Shown: positions 45,471 to 56,915 of the stretch, in pieces
How the letters are laid out: each line of letters starts with the position of its first letter
Numbering within the stretch: position 1 is the first letter of the stretch
From: Lepidodermella squamata
Lineage: Eukaryota; Gastrotricha
Assembly (NCBI GenBank): GCA_047495785.1
Contig: JBLDXI010000033.1
Span: forward strand, 1,550,001 to 1,614,000
Direction: 5' to 3'
DNA: 64,000 nt
Made by a program: the position numbers and the translations under genes
Notes under the pieces: generated by a model
Database searches by the model: none
Seen by the model: the letters and a program-made list of their open reading frames with translations, nothing else
What the model was told of the DNA's origin: nothing

Positions 45471-48400
45471 ATGAAAATGCGAAAGCGCTTGCCGAATCGG
45501 CTGCTTTTCACGTCGATTTTCCTCGCATTGACTGCGGTTACAAGAATATCTGCTGATGCTGCTGCTGGCCATGAAGATGTGCCTGGCTATTTGAAGCTGT
45601 CTGGCAACTGCCAGGGTGGCATGTTGAGAGAAGTCCCGAAGGCTATTTCAGCACCAGCGTGTGGAGCGCTGTGTGACAAAGACAGCAACAACTGCTTGGG
45701 ATTTTCGCACGACGGAGGCGATAAATGCTTCCTGAAGACTATTCCTGGCTGCTCAAGTCCAAGTCAAGGCTCAGCTTTTGTCTTCTACCAAAAAATCAGT
45801 AAGTTATAATCAACAAAATTCATTAAATTAATAAAAAAGTTAGAAAAATTAGAATAAAAACCAGAAAATTGCTGCAAAATTTTGAAATTCAAATAATTAA
45901 ATTAATAATTTTAATTAATTAATTAAATTTAGTTATAAAAAATTACTATTTTAATTATTCGGTTCTGACAATTTTGAAAAATTAATAACATGTCCCGCCA
46001 GCGATTAAATGCGAAAATTCTATTTTTAGTTGGCTCTCCAGCTCCAAGCCGAGAGGACCAAGCGGCGAAAGATGCTCACAGACGATCTTCAGCCCGTTTG
46101 ACTAGCGAAAACGGGCTCTACGAGAGCAGATTAGCCGGAGCCGCTGCATTGGATCCAATACTAGGTTCCCTTAAATCGGAACAACCCAGCGCCACTCCAA
46201 TACCAGCTGGTTACCAGCGCGTTGAAGGCAACTGCCCTGGCAATTCCCTACCTGTGCCTGTTGTTCAAGCCCTGCCGCTCAACAATTGCGCCCAGGAATG
46301 TGACCGGCAGAGCAACACCTGCGCCGGGTTTTCGTTGCGAGGCACAACTTGCGTGCTGAAAGCTGTCGACTGTACGAACCCGGAGCCGTCGGATTGGATA
46401 TTCTACCGGCGCCTGGCGTTTGCAATACCAGGTAATAGCAATGATGAAGTCGGGCCTGTGTCTTCGTATGAAAATACCTACCCATCTTCGGCGAAGGGTG
46501 ACTTCAAAATCGAAGAAATCCCACCCGGCCTTGTAGCCACCTTAGGCTCGTCCTTCCCTATCGAGCCGATGGCGTACTATCGGCGACTTGAAGGCGACTG
46601 CCCGGGCCCGGTCGTTGACGAGCTGACCGATAGCGAGTTGACGAAAGTCGACTGCGCCTCGGCGTGCCTCGCCAGCGACAAATGCGCCGGGTTTTCATGG
46701 GCGCTCAACGAGCCGCCGCGTAGGTGCCGCCTGCGCTACGCCGACTGCGACCAGCCGATTAGCAACGGCGTCTATGAATTCTATGCGAAAAGTATTTGAG
46801 TGTTGAGAAAAATTGCATCGCACGGTTTTTGTCATCATCATCTTCATCTCATGTTTTGGCCCTGGCATAGCAACTGATTAGCACGCCTTGTTTTCCACCT
46901 TTTCGCATTTTTTAAACTCATAGCTAGATACGCGTGTGAACTTTCAATCATCATGCTTTATCAAACAAATTCTCTAAAATTTTCTTTAATTTTTTCAGAC
47001 ACTCCATCGAAGCAGAGCGCCGAGTCGAATCGACAAACAAATGTGGCTACAGGTGAGAAATTGAAAAAATTACTTAAATATTTTTAGCGTTTTTAATTAA
47101 ATTTTGCTGATTTTATATTATGTAAAGATGATTTTGACGAGCTAGAAAAGAAAAATCAGACGTTGCTAGATTTGATTGATTCAACGTTGAAAGCTGCCAA
47201 ACGGGCGCTGCAGAGCACCGAGGGTGCCCAGACGCGGCGCCGCCGTTTCACAAAAAGGCGTACGTGAGATATAGGAAACGCATCCTTATCCTCAACCGGG
47301 ATTTTTTTCGCCTTGAATGATTGAATTTTACGAACCTACTCATCCTCTTCTTTGCCCGGTGTTTTATTATATTATACGAGGAAACTCTTTTAGTGCTTGC
47401 AAAAATACCGCTTTGGATAATTTATGAGATGCTTAATATAATCCCTTATTATCAAACCCTAAACGCCTCTAATTATGGGCTGATTTTTACCTGTAATTTT
47501 TCTTTTACCTTCCCAGGCGCGGCTCCAAGTTCGTACTTCAAGCCTTTAGTTGGCAATTGTCCTGGTTACGCGTTCATTTCATCGACCTACGACGATTTGG
47601 ACCAATGCGCTCAGTTTTGCCTTGACAACAAACAATGCGCTGGCTTTTCGTGGGATCCAACTGGGAAAAATTGTATTCTCAAGAAAACCGCCTGCGATGA
47701 TCCGAAAGTCACTGGGCCTTACTCCTTCTACAAGAAAAGTCAGTTTCAAAAATTGAAAAAAATTGTTTTGTTTATTTTTCGATTTGAGATTTTCGAGGCA
47801 ATAATTTGTAAATTTGGTGTGAAAATTTATAGCCGAATTTGAGGTTGAAATAACTGCTCAACCATCAGCATCTGAATCACTCAATACACCGTCGACGACA
47901 ATTGTTACTCCAACGATCGAGCTATCTACCTCAACGTTAGATAGCTCAACAACGACTGTAGGTAGCACGGTCGGGCTGTTTTCGACCACGTGGAAAGCGA
48001 TGAATGTGACCTCGCGCCGTGACCGGAAACGGCGAACTAGACGGAGAAAAATAAATCGTAGGGTCAGCTTGTTTCCAAGCACGGGTCGGTATAGGTTTAA
48101 ATACACGACGCTGGTCACCCCGCTTGGCAATACCAGTTCGACCTCGACTACAACGACTACCAGCACCACAACTCCGACTACAACAACCACTTCAACAACA
48201 ACTACATCGACCAGTACTACGACTACAACTACAACTACTACAACACCCACGACGACGACTAGTACGACTAGTACCACAACTACTACCCCAACCACAACAA
48301 CTACTACTACGACAACCCCGGTTCCAACAACAACAACGACATCAACATCCACATCTACAACAACTACAGCTACTACGACGACCCCAAGTACGACTAGCTC

Positions 48401-51400
48401 AACTACAACGTTACCCAGTACTCGAAAAATGATGACTGCGTCGAGGCGGAAGGCGAAAACAAAGCCTAGGGTGACTACAACGCCGTTCGCTTTATCGCTA
48501 GAGCCGATTTTATTCCTCGAGCCAGTCGAGCCGCAACTTGATGGCCAAACATCGAATATACTCATCCTAACGACAGAACATTTATTGACGACAACGACTC
48601 CGACGACGACTACGACAACCGTCGATCGAGATGATGAGATAAAGAGCTATTACTTCCGGTTAGCACGGGCGAGGTTTACAACGGCTTTGCCGTACGTCAC
48701 TACGCAGCCGCGACGGTCGAAGCGGCCGCCGGGCTACCTACAGCCGTCCTACCTCGGCCTGACGACCATCAACGAGCGCGATATCCTGCTTGCCGGTACC
48801 GGTTGTAGATTCCGTAGTCGCAATTTAACTCTTTCCGTTGCGTGTTGCAAAACACGGTCACTCCCTCCATTAGTTGACCAAACTTTTTCATTTCTATAAC
48901 AGGTTTTTACCGCTTTGGTTCATATATTTTTTTGTATTTCGGACGAAATTTCGGGTTTTATTTGGTTACTTTCACTTTTAGACCCTATTTTGGTTTATTA
49001 TTTCATTATAGCTCGATATTCTTTTAACCGATTTTTTGTATTTTTTCAGCATCGCAGCCTAGTACTGTGGATCCAGCCGAGGAGTTTCCAGCTGCTGCGC
49101 CCAACAATCCACCCCCTCAGCCACCAGTCCCGCCCCCAACAACGACGGCACCACCTCGTGTCGCCACTCAGTCATCTTCCCTACCCGAGATTTTCTTCGG
49201 CCGGTCTAACACGAAACAACTGGTTGACGAAGGTATTTTCTCATTTCATTACATTATTAAGGCGGAATTTTTTAATTTGTCTGCCCGCATTTTTTTGTTA
49301 CTATAATTAACTACTGAAAAAGAAGAGTCAAACCAGAGTAGGCCGCAATTTGTGCAGGTGGAGGGCAATTGTCCGCTGAATACTTACAGCGTGTTGCCGG
49401 CTGCTTCTTTGCTACTGTGTGCGCTAACGTGCATTATTGAAGGCTCTGCTTGTGCCGCTTTTTCATGGTACCAGGCGTGCTCGGCGTCGACGTCGTGCGC
49501 CAGCCAGCGCTTGTGCCTCCTTAAATCCGCCGTATGCGTCAACCCGGTCGAAGATGACCGGCTCAGCTTCTACGTCAAAGTTTTCCGCGATGAAAACGGC
49601 ACGCTTGTCGTACCGCCGCTAGCCAACAACAACAGGCTGCGGCGAACGCAAATTATCGGCCGCGGTCGCCATTTAGCGTTATGGGACCCACTGGGTCAAT
49701 TGTGTAAGTGCACAATTTGCGCGCGTTTATTTTAATTTTTAATTTTAATTGAATTAATTAATCAAAATCAAAAATAAATTTAAATTCAATTAAAAAATTA
49801 AAAATTAAAAATAAATTTAAATTCAATTAAAAAATTAAAAATATAATTTACATTAATTAATTAAATTATTTTATTTATTAATTTATTAATTATTTGATAA
49901 ATTACTAATATTTTTCTTATCATTTTTCCACCTTATTTGGCCCCTCCCCTATCACCCTGACCCATTCGATAGAACCACCCAAGGCGACTTTGAGTGATGG
50001 GAAAGTGCCTCGAGAAGCCATTGCCGATACGCCGAGTCCTGTTGTCGGCAATTATTTCACTCGGCTGAACGGAGACTGCGTAACTACTGGAACCGCGGCT
50101 AGGAATTCATTCCTACTCCGAACAGCCGTCGATTTGAACTCATGCGCCCAGGAGTGCATGAGGCGCGCTTTGTGCGCCGGTTTTACGCACAACCCATCGA
50201 GTTGGGACTGTTTGCTCAAAGTTTCGGCATGTGCAACGCCCCAGGCTAATGGGCTATATGTTTTCTATCAAAAAATTACATCCGTCCAAACTTGGCCGCC
50301 TATTTTTGCCACATCGCCTTTATCTACTGCGATGGCTATGACGGCGAATAATAACGTGCAGACAAGTTTGCCATTCGTCGCCCAAACTTCATCATCTTCA
50401 ACTCAAGCGAATAAAGGCAAGAAGAAATCATCGTGAAAAAACCTTACAGTGGCTGTCATCTTCTCCCTATGTCATTACACCTCAACCCCAATCATAGAAT
50501 TTTAATGTTGTTACCTTGCTTAAAAACATCCTTGGTTTATTTGTTTATTATTATTTTTTTTAATCGCTCTTCTGTTGCATTTTTTACCTTTGTTGGTGCA
50601 GTGGATACGACGACGAAACCTCCAAGGAAAATACCCGTTAAATTTTTGCCCAAAGCTGGCAAACAGCTGTTAAACCAGCTGGAATCGCGACTTGACCTCG
50701 GGAAAGGTGTGACTATAAGCATGGGATTTTGATTTGCGGAGATTAAACCTCTAGACCCCAGGATTTTCTATAAAATAGAAATTTTAGTGAAAAATACTTC
50801 CTTAGAACAGTTTGGAAGCGTGCCTCTTTCCCTCAGGTTTTTATGTTGTCATCTGTTTTTTTGTTAATTTTTACCTTTATCAAACGGTTTGGGAACGCTG
50901 GACTTTCGATAACAGTAGCGTTATTTTATACTAAAAATTCAACTTTATTTTACAGTAACAACCCCAAGTTCAACGGCAGCTGTAACTACCACTACGGCTC
51001 AGGCTGTTCCAACAACTCCCGTTAGCAATGGGTCGATACTGGTTCCAGTGGACAACAACGTTTATCCAGGTAAAACAGCCCTAATTAAATGTTATTTTTT
51101 TTTATGAAATTTTTCGTTTTAAGTAATTTCCAAGTTCGCGATGCTCAATGGTAATTGCCCGGGCGGGTCTTTGTGCCCAGCTCTGAGCATCAACCCAACG
51201 AAATGCTCCGAAAACTGTCTATCAGCCGGAACGCTATGCCTTGGTTTTACTTACGACTTCGTCAACGGCCGGTGCCACCTTAAAAACGCGACTTGCGGCG
51301 AGGTCGCAATCACCCTGGGTGCGCGTTTCTACACCAAAGTTGACCCGGGCGCCGTGCCCAGCCAAACTGTACCGATCAGCTCGATTTGTTATCCATCACA

Positions 51401-51512
51401 AACAGCAGTGTCTGAACAGCAAAGTAACAGGAACAACGGCAATCACGTGGCACCATCGACTTATGTATTAGCGATTATCCTGGCTTTTTCATCAGTATTG
51501 ATTGATAGATAA
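45471..51512 (+). CDS. seven-PAN mucin-like secreted or GPI-type protein (about 1338 aa)
   Basis: Proposed exons: 45471-45798, 46030-46791, 46999-47052, 47128-47259, 47517-47738, 47833-48795, 49050-49232, 49323-49694, 49973-50365, 50602-50706, 50956-51069, 51124-51512, all introns phase 1. The signal peptide (RLLFTSIFLALTAV) is followed by PAN1 (GYLKLSGNC), PAN2 (GYQRVEGNC), PAN3 (YYRRLEGDC), a basic RRRR segment, PAN4 (YFKPLVGNC), a roughly 90-residue Thr-rich mucin-like tract, and then PAN5-PAN7. A hydrophobic C-terminus (TYVLAIILAFSSVLI) suggests GPI or membrane attachment. Two junctions are weak. At 49694 the strong GTAAGT donor 9 bp later would create TAA, so a GTCAAT donor is assumed. 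At 50365 a GTTTGC donor is assumed; otherwise the frame stops at 50436. The gene could therefore be split into two or three transcripts. Confidence 0.65.
48130..48420 (+). repeat. ACN-rich low-complexity tract encoding poly-Thr
   Basis: Imperfect trinucleotide repeats (ACA, ACT, ACG) encode a Thr/Ser/Pro tract in the sense frame of the PAN/mucin gene. The antisense strand is open over 700 bp only because of this composition. Confidence 0.9.
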
Positions 51513-53002
51513 TATCGTTTACTCGCAAATCGAATCTAATCACACTTGTTTTTTTATAAAATGATACCTTTTTATTATTCAGTTTAACGAGAAACAAATC
51601 ACGCAGTAATAAGCGCGAATAAAAACTTAACAAAACTCTCGCCCCATGTTTTGCTTTCAAATAGAAGAAAAAAATTAACAATTGCGCCTCATAAATTCAA
51701 ATTTATCTTTGAAAAAATCACGATTTTTTGAAAAATGATGTAAATATTATTGCTCGTGTTGTGTTTTTTTATACAAATTCTATCAATTTATGATGAATAT
51801 ATATGCAAATGTATGACAAGTGGCACTGGTTGACAAGTTATTTGATCTCTCGACAACTCTGACAGCATTAAAGCTTGAAATACTTTTAAAATTGAAATGC
51901 TATAATTATATAAATTGCTCCGGCATGAAAGGAAAAAATCATGGAAATCTGCTCTGAATATGTTTCTTCGTTGTCGCCTGTTCTCTTTCGCTAACTCCTG
52001 TAGGTAATTTTTCTTTGTTGTTGTCCGCTAATCGATTCATGTACGAAAATGCTCACCGGTGAAAATGCAACAGAATTATTACAGTAAATTTTAAAAATTC
52101 CCCAAAAAACAGGATTTTCTGGAATCTTTCTCTTCGCGCGAGCTATAACACTTTTTCTGTGCCTTGGTATAATTACCTACAGATAACAATAGCCATCTCA
52201 AGATCCCCTAAATTTCGGCTATGTGACCTTATAAAAATACATGATGTGTAAAATATTTCTACCAGTTAAATTTATACGATGATAATAGATGAAAAATCGT
52301 GAACATGTTTGAATAATCTAAAGTTATATAGAATTTATGAAAAGATGCATTGTTTTGAAGTAAAAAGTTGACATTTGAATCTCGTTTTGCCCTCTATTTT
52401 TACCTCTGGAACCGATAATATGTTTGAGATATTTTGCATGCTTTAGATGCTTGCTGACTCAACCGAGGCGGTTCTGGACCTGGGAGTTGGTTGGCACCGC
52501 AGATAATCTTCACTGCTTTATCTTGTGTCGACTGAAGTCTGCCAAGCTTGGTTGGCACATTTGAAGAAATAAAACCTACAAACCTCGCAGGCAAATGAAA
52601 AAACTAAAGCCTGTCATCCAAAGCATCTTGTGCAGGGCTCTTCTGCCGGGAAATTTGCCGGAAAATGACTTTTTTCATCATATTTAGGGTATTTGTATCA
52701 TTTTATAGCTAGCCCAGTTGGAATATGGACTTTTTAGAGCACAATGGGGCTCAAAACTTGCATGGTTGTAGCATAAAATCGCGTTTTTCTGAGGGGCAAA
52801 CTCGCCTTTTTAATTTTGCGATTTTGTGTTCAACCAGGATCACTTATCGTTTCAACGCCATTATTAGAGCTTGGCCTTTTTACTTAAAAAAATGAAAAAT
52901 CGAAATGGTGCTAAGCACTTGAAGGATCACTTCGATGACAAAATTTTTCTGGTCATTGTTTAAGTCAGTTCGAGCGAACGCTTGTATGATTAACCGCACA
53001 GG
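51513..53002. other. intergenic with a LINE relic
   Basis: AT-rich interval between convergent genes. Apart from the LINE fragment at 52400-52594 no feature was recognised. Confidence 0.5.
52400..52594 (-). mobile_element. LINE reverse-transcriptase C-terminal relic
   Basis: The minus-strand frame contains LGRLQSTQDKAVKIICGA, the same region as LDRLQAVQDRFTRQTGVK in the 30-kb LINE fragment. Only about 60 residues remain, so it is an old truncated insertion. Confidence 0.55.
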
Positions 53003-53692
53003 TTAAAAATTGCGATTCTGCGCCGCAACGGGGCCACTTGCAGGTCCAGGACGGCGCTTGCTGCCTGCAAAGGTTGAATCGCTCTTCGGACCTGAGCTTC
53101 CAGAGTTTCCCCTGGGACCAGAGCTTCCAGAAACTCCAGAAAAGCGCTTTGTGGCCGCCATCGTTGAGTTTCCCCTGGGACCAGAGCTTCCAGAAACTCC
53201 AGAAAAGCGCTTTGTGGCCGCCATCGTTGAGTTTCCCCTGGGACCAGAGCTTCCAGAAACTCCAGAAAAGCGCTTTGTGGCCGCCATCGTTGAGTTTCCC
53301 CTGGGACCAGAGCTTCCAGAAACTCCAGAAAAGCGCTTTGTGGCCGCCATCGTTGAGTTTCCCCTGGGACCGGAGCTGCCAGAGATTCCAGAAAAGCGCT
53401 TTGTGGCCGCCATCGTTGAGTTTCCTCTAGGACCTGAGCTTCCAGAAACACCAGATAGTCGCTTTGTGGCCGCCATCATTGAGTTTACTCTCGGACCAGA
53501 GCTTCCAGAGATTCCAGAAAAGGGTTGCTTTCCGGTTACGCCATTGGTACCTGCGTTGACGCTTATTGGACCTGTTTCACCTCTTCGCTTATCATCATTG
53601 AATGGGCTTTTTTGAGATGGGTACGACTCTACAACAATAAGGATTGCCCATAGAATGGTTAAAAGAGTCACTGAAGACCTAATGTTTCTCAT
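53003..53692 (-). CDS. secreted repeat protein / candidate peptide prohormone (229 aa)
   Basis: ATG 53692 (MRNIRSSVTLLTILWAILIV, signal peptide); the longer frame starts without ATG. After DDKRRGETGPISVNAG comes a run of about seven 21-residue repeats, consensus FSGVSGSSGPRGNSTMAATK followed by R. Each repeat ends in Lys-Arg, a prohormone-convertase site, so processing would release multiple Phe-starting peptides. The DNA repeats (63 bp, 53098-53455) are nearly identical, indicating recent amplification or homogenisation. The N-terminus resembles the gene at 54534. No known neuropeptide family recognised; a structural Gly/Ser repeat protein is the alternative. Confidence 0.6.
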   Translation of the reverse strand: MRNIRSSVTLLTILWAILIVVESYPSQKSPFNDDKRRGETGPISVNAGTNGVTGKQPFSGISGSSGPRVNSMMAATKRLSGVSGSSGPRGNSTMAATKRFSGISGSSGPRGNSTMAATKRFSGVSGSSGPRGNSTMAATKRFSGVSGSSGPRGNSTMAATKRFSGVSGSSGPRGNSTMAATKRFSGVSGSSGPRGNSGSSGPKSDSTFAGSKRRPGPASGPVAAQNRNF

Positions 53693-54533
53693 ACTTGGGA
53701 AGTTTCTCAGCCTATACGTCAATGTTGAAGAATATTCTGGTGAATCCAACAACTTTCAAAGCTTTATCGCTTCATTTTATACCCTCATTTTCGGGCAAGT
53801 AAACAACTCGGCGTGGTTTAATGATGCTACCCTTGATTTTTTACCCTTCTTCTTGCTTCATTATTATTTCCTTTCTTGCCAAGGGATTAGACATTTGCGG
53901 CTTGCGGTGGCTTCACCCCAGTCGCAAGCCACAGGCTCCTTAGTTTTATCCCCCTGTATAATAGCTTCTCTCATTTGCGCAACTCAGCCTCAAAATTCTA
54001 AACAAAGTGCCTTGGCGCCCTCAAACATTTGCCAACGTTTTTTCGTGTTATTTCTGGTGTAGCGATTAAGTCGTCACTAGAAAAAATGACGTAGAAATTG
54101 CAGTGGAATTGCATGTACGTGCTTCACCTTTTAGCATAAACAACCCAAAACTATGTCAAATTGACAATGTTTGACATTGTTAAAACTCGACAATAAATGA
54201 AAGGCGGAGAAATTAATGTAATGTTCGAGGTTCAAGCTGTCGATGTTATAGCATCCAGAAGTGCTGCTGTCTTCCGTCAGCACTTCAAGCCCTCTTTAAC
54301 TTGCTCTTGTTGAAACGGATCTCTCTGGGGTCCTTCTTTTTGCCCGCGTCGAAGCGATCAAAGACGTGTTCAATTCTGGCGAACGCTCCATGGCTTGAGG
54401 TGGCCGACTACCTTAAATTCGTCGAAACACTACAGCCTATTCTAGCGAAACGCGAAACTAGCGAAACGCGGTGCTGGAGAAGAAATTGCCTGTCTGGCTA
54501 TTAGGTAATGTTGCGAATGAATCCTCCCGGGAA
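53693..54533. other. intergenic, no gene seen
   Basis: No convincing coding or repeat feature was seen; open frames here lack start codons or any recognisable motif. Confidence 0.45.
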
Positions 54534-54767
54534 TTATTTCCAGTTCAGCATGCCGGCACCGTCGGCTCCAGTGAAACTGTCCATGCGGAGCCTACGAGCT
54601 GCCTGGTTAAAAATCTGAATCAGATCGCTTTCACCTGCGTTGAAAATTATTGAGCCACTTTCACCTTGCTGCTTGTCTGAAAAGAAGCGAATGTCATTTG
54701 ATTCGACAATTGCCAACATAACCGATAGGAGGGTGATAGATATCGTGGATGCCGAGGTTTGCTTCAT
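54534..54767 (-). CDS. short secreted paralog of the repeat/peptide precursor (77 aa)
   Basis: ATG 54767, leader MKQTSASTISITLLSVMLAI. VES..., FFSDKQQGESGSIIFNAGES parallels the VES, FNDDKRRGETGPISVNAGT region of the 53-kb gene. The 21-residue repeats are absent, replaced by AARRLRMDSFTGADGAG with a possible ARR cleavage site. The two form a local family of small secreted precursors on the same strand. Confidence 0.55.
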   Translation of the reverse strand: MKQTSASTISITLLSVMLAIVESNDIRFFSDKQQGESGSIIFNAGESDLIQIFNQAARRLRMDSFTGADGAGMLNWK

Positions 54768-55044
54768 TGTTTGGTAGAATGGTGATTTGGAGCTAAAGCT
54801 CTTCTCGCAACTTCAACGAATTCAGATGGCGACGCTATCGATGTATATAAAACTTATTATTAACGTTTACCTTGTGATCAGATGTGGTTGCACTATTATT
54901 GCGTTTTTGGCATGGGAATGACAGTTGCGGCTGCAGCCGCCGCTCTGTTCCCCCTGTTTCACTGTCACTGAAATCTTCACCCATTTCACTTTCCGGTTTG
55001 TAGCAATGTAATACGTCACATGAGATATTTATGTCGCACTCAAA

Positions 55045-55786
55045 ATGTACATAGCTTATCATCGTAGTATGATGAATAATGCCGTGAAAATGTTTGGGCG
55101 TGACCGAGCGGCAAGATTTGTATCATTTTTCATGAAAAAAGGTGCCAAGTCGAGCTCGCGATTTTCATTTACCGCTTTATCTGGTGAAATGGCAGAAAAT
55201 GTTACTGTATTTTCGTGTTCAGTCTGTGGTAAGACTTATGAACACAAGTCTCACTTGGCTGCTCACAAGAGGACACATCGTCGTCGGCGCGTCAAAATCC
55301 CACTCGCGATCCTGAACTTCATTCGCGAAATTCTTGCTTATAATAATTCCGAATTGAATAAAGAATATTCAGAAATGATTAAAATAAAATAAAGAAATTT
55401 TTAAATATATGTTTTTTCATTTAATTGACCTTCACATTATTTTCGCGGGGTTTGCAGCCTGTGGTAAAATGGTGGTAAAATGAACAGGTTCGGAACTTTG
55501 ACGATTCAATTTTTCGAATTCTAGTTCACCTAGATGATTGAATATCCGGAAATATAATTATGTAATTTTTACAGCTGCACCATATGCCATCGGCAGGTGA
55601 GTGGCAACTTGAAGCGACACATGCTTGAACATTCCGCAGAAGACCGGTACCAATGTGTCGATTGCGGCGCTAAATTTGAAAGATTTTCCCGTCTGCAGCT
55701 GCATGCTATCAGCTCAGGCCACCGGCTAGATGGGCGAAGGTCGAATTTGAAAGACATCGAAAATCAGCCCGCGATGAATCAGATGT
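55045..55786 (+). pseudogene. degenerate KLF-type zinc-finger copy
   Basis: An open stretch (55045-55392) has a first finger CSVCGKTYEHKSHLAAHKRTH but then RRRR instead of the TGEKPY linker. A second stretch after an acceptor at about 55574 encodes CTICHRQVSGNLKRHMLEH and CVDCGAKFERFSRLQLHA. These parallel the exons of the KLF-like gene at 56916, with the same acceptor position, but no donor of the required phase is visible and finger 2 is shortened. It is a decayed or strongly diverged duplicate. A third trace (YQCCNCPKKFGRG) lies near 55846-55885. Confidence 0.55.
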
Positions 55787-55789
55787 AGC

Positions 55790-56915
55790 CACAATTACTC
55801 CGAATGATCCCAGTGAATAATGAATAGCTTCGTTGATTCTCACCGCTTATCAGTGCTGTAACTGTCCGAAAAAGTTTGGGCGTGGCCTATTATCTTGACC
55901 AATGATTATCTTGTCATTTAAAAACAAATAAAAAGTAAGAAATCCAGAAAGTAAATCGGACTTCTTTGTTACAACTGAAAGGGGAAAATATTGGCAGCTT
56001 ATAGGCTCGGATTTCACATAGGGTGTTCAATTGAAATCAAACCGAATTTTTGAATTCGAAATTCAAATGGGCGCGTAAATTGAACTGTTAAAAAAATAGG
56101 GAGGTGATGATGTAGAAGAACCTTGAACCTTGCGGTAGATTCATGGTTAGTTTTGAATACTAGCTCGGGCTTAAACATTTTCAATCCCGCATTGATTGAA
56201 ACTAAAGCAGATAATCAAGCGAAGTTGATTGATTTTCACAAAGTGAGGTATTGTCTGTCTCTATCGAAAATGAAAAACTACAATGTACAATTGGAAAACC
56301 GCAACAACAGTTTTACCCATCTTCCACCAGCTGCATCCATATCGGCTCATCGTCATCTTGTTCATCGTTGAAATAAGTTCCTCGAAATATTCAGAAAAGC
56401 AGCCGATGGTTCCGCCTAAAATTCGGCTATTAGCCCTCAGACCGCAGACTATTATTCAGAATGGGCGTATCGGTCAGGAATATCGGTCACTCGGTCACTA
56501 TTTGAAAGAGCAATAATCAGGGTATTGTCCTGTAATCGGGCTCGCTATAATTAGCGAATGGAATACTATTCCAGCAGTTACGATATCATTGAGCTTATCA
56601 GCCACAAGTGACGGTCGCCAAAAAAGTTATGGGCGTAACCAAAGCACTAAGAATTTAATCATCATTTTTTTAGAGATAAAACGTTAAACAATTTATACGA
56701 AAAGGCTCCTTTTATCGTTCTGAGTATCGGTGCGCAACTTATCGCAGCCGAGTCGACACGCACAATCGGCAGGTACAAAAGCGACGAAAACATCTTGCTC
56801 AGGCAAGTTTATTCGCTAACACGCCTTTAATACAGCAAAAGGGGGTTTCCGAGTCGCACACCCTTTTTCACGCGCGGTCCCTCCCTCTTTTTCCGATATA
56901 TTGCGAGAGAAATAA
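55790..56915. promoter_or_regulatory. upstream region of the KLF-like gene
   Basis: No intact gene. GGGCGTGGCC at 55878-55887 and GGGCGTAACC at 56631-56640, with a third GGGCGTGACC at 55096, sit in similar AAA-G-TTTGGGCGTG contexts and resemble KLF/Sp CACCC-box sites (GGGCGTGGC). Confidence 0.4.

Noticed and set aside
47858-48565. 235-residue Val-rich antisense frame
   Set aside because: It is the complement of the Thr-rich coding tract; composition alone keeps it open.
53010-53615. Plus-strand repeat frames opposite the peptide precursor
   Set aside because: They are repeats of the antisense strand without a signal peptide; the minus frame has leader, start codon and dibasic sites.
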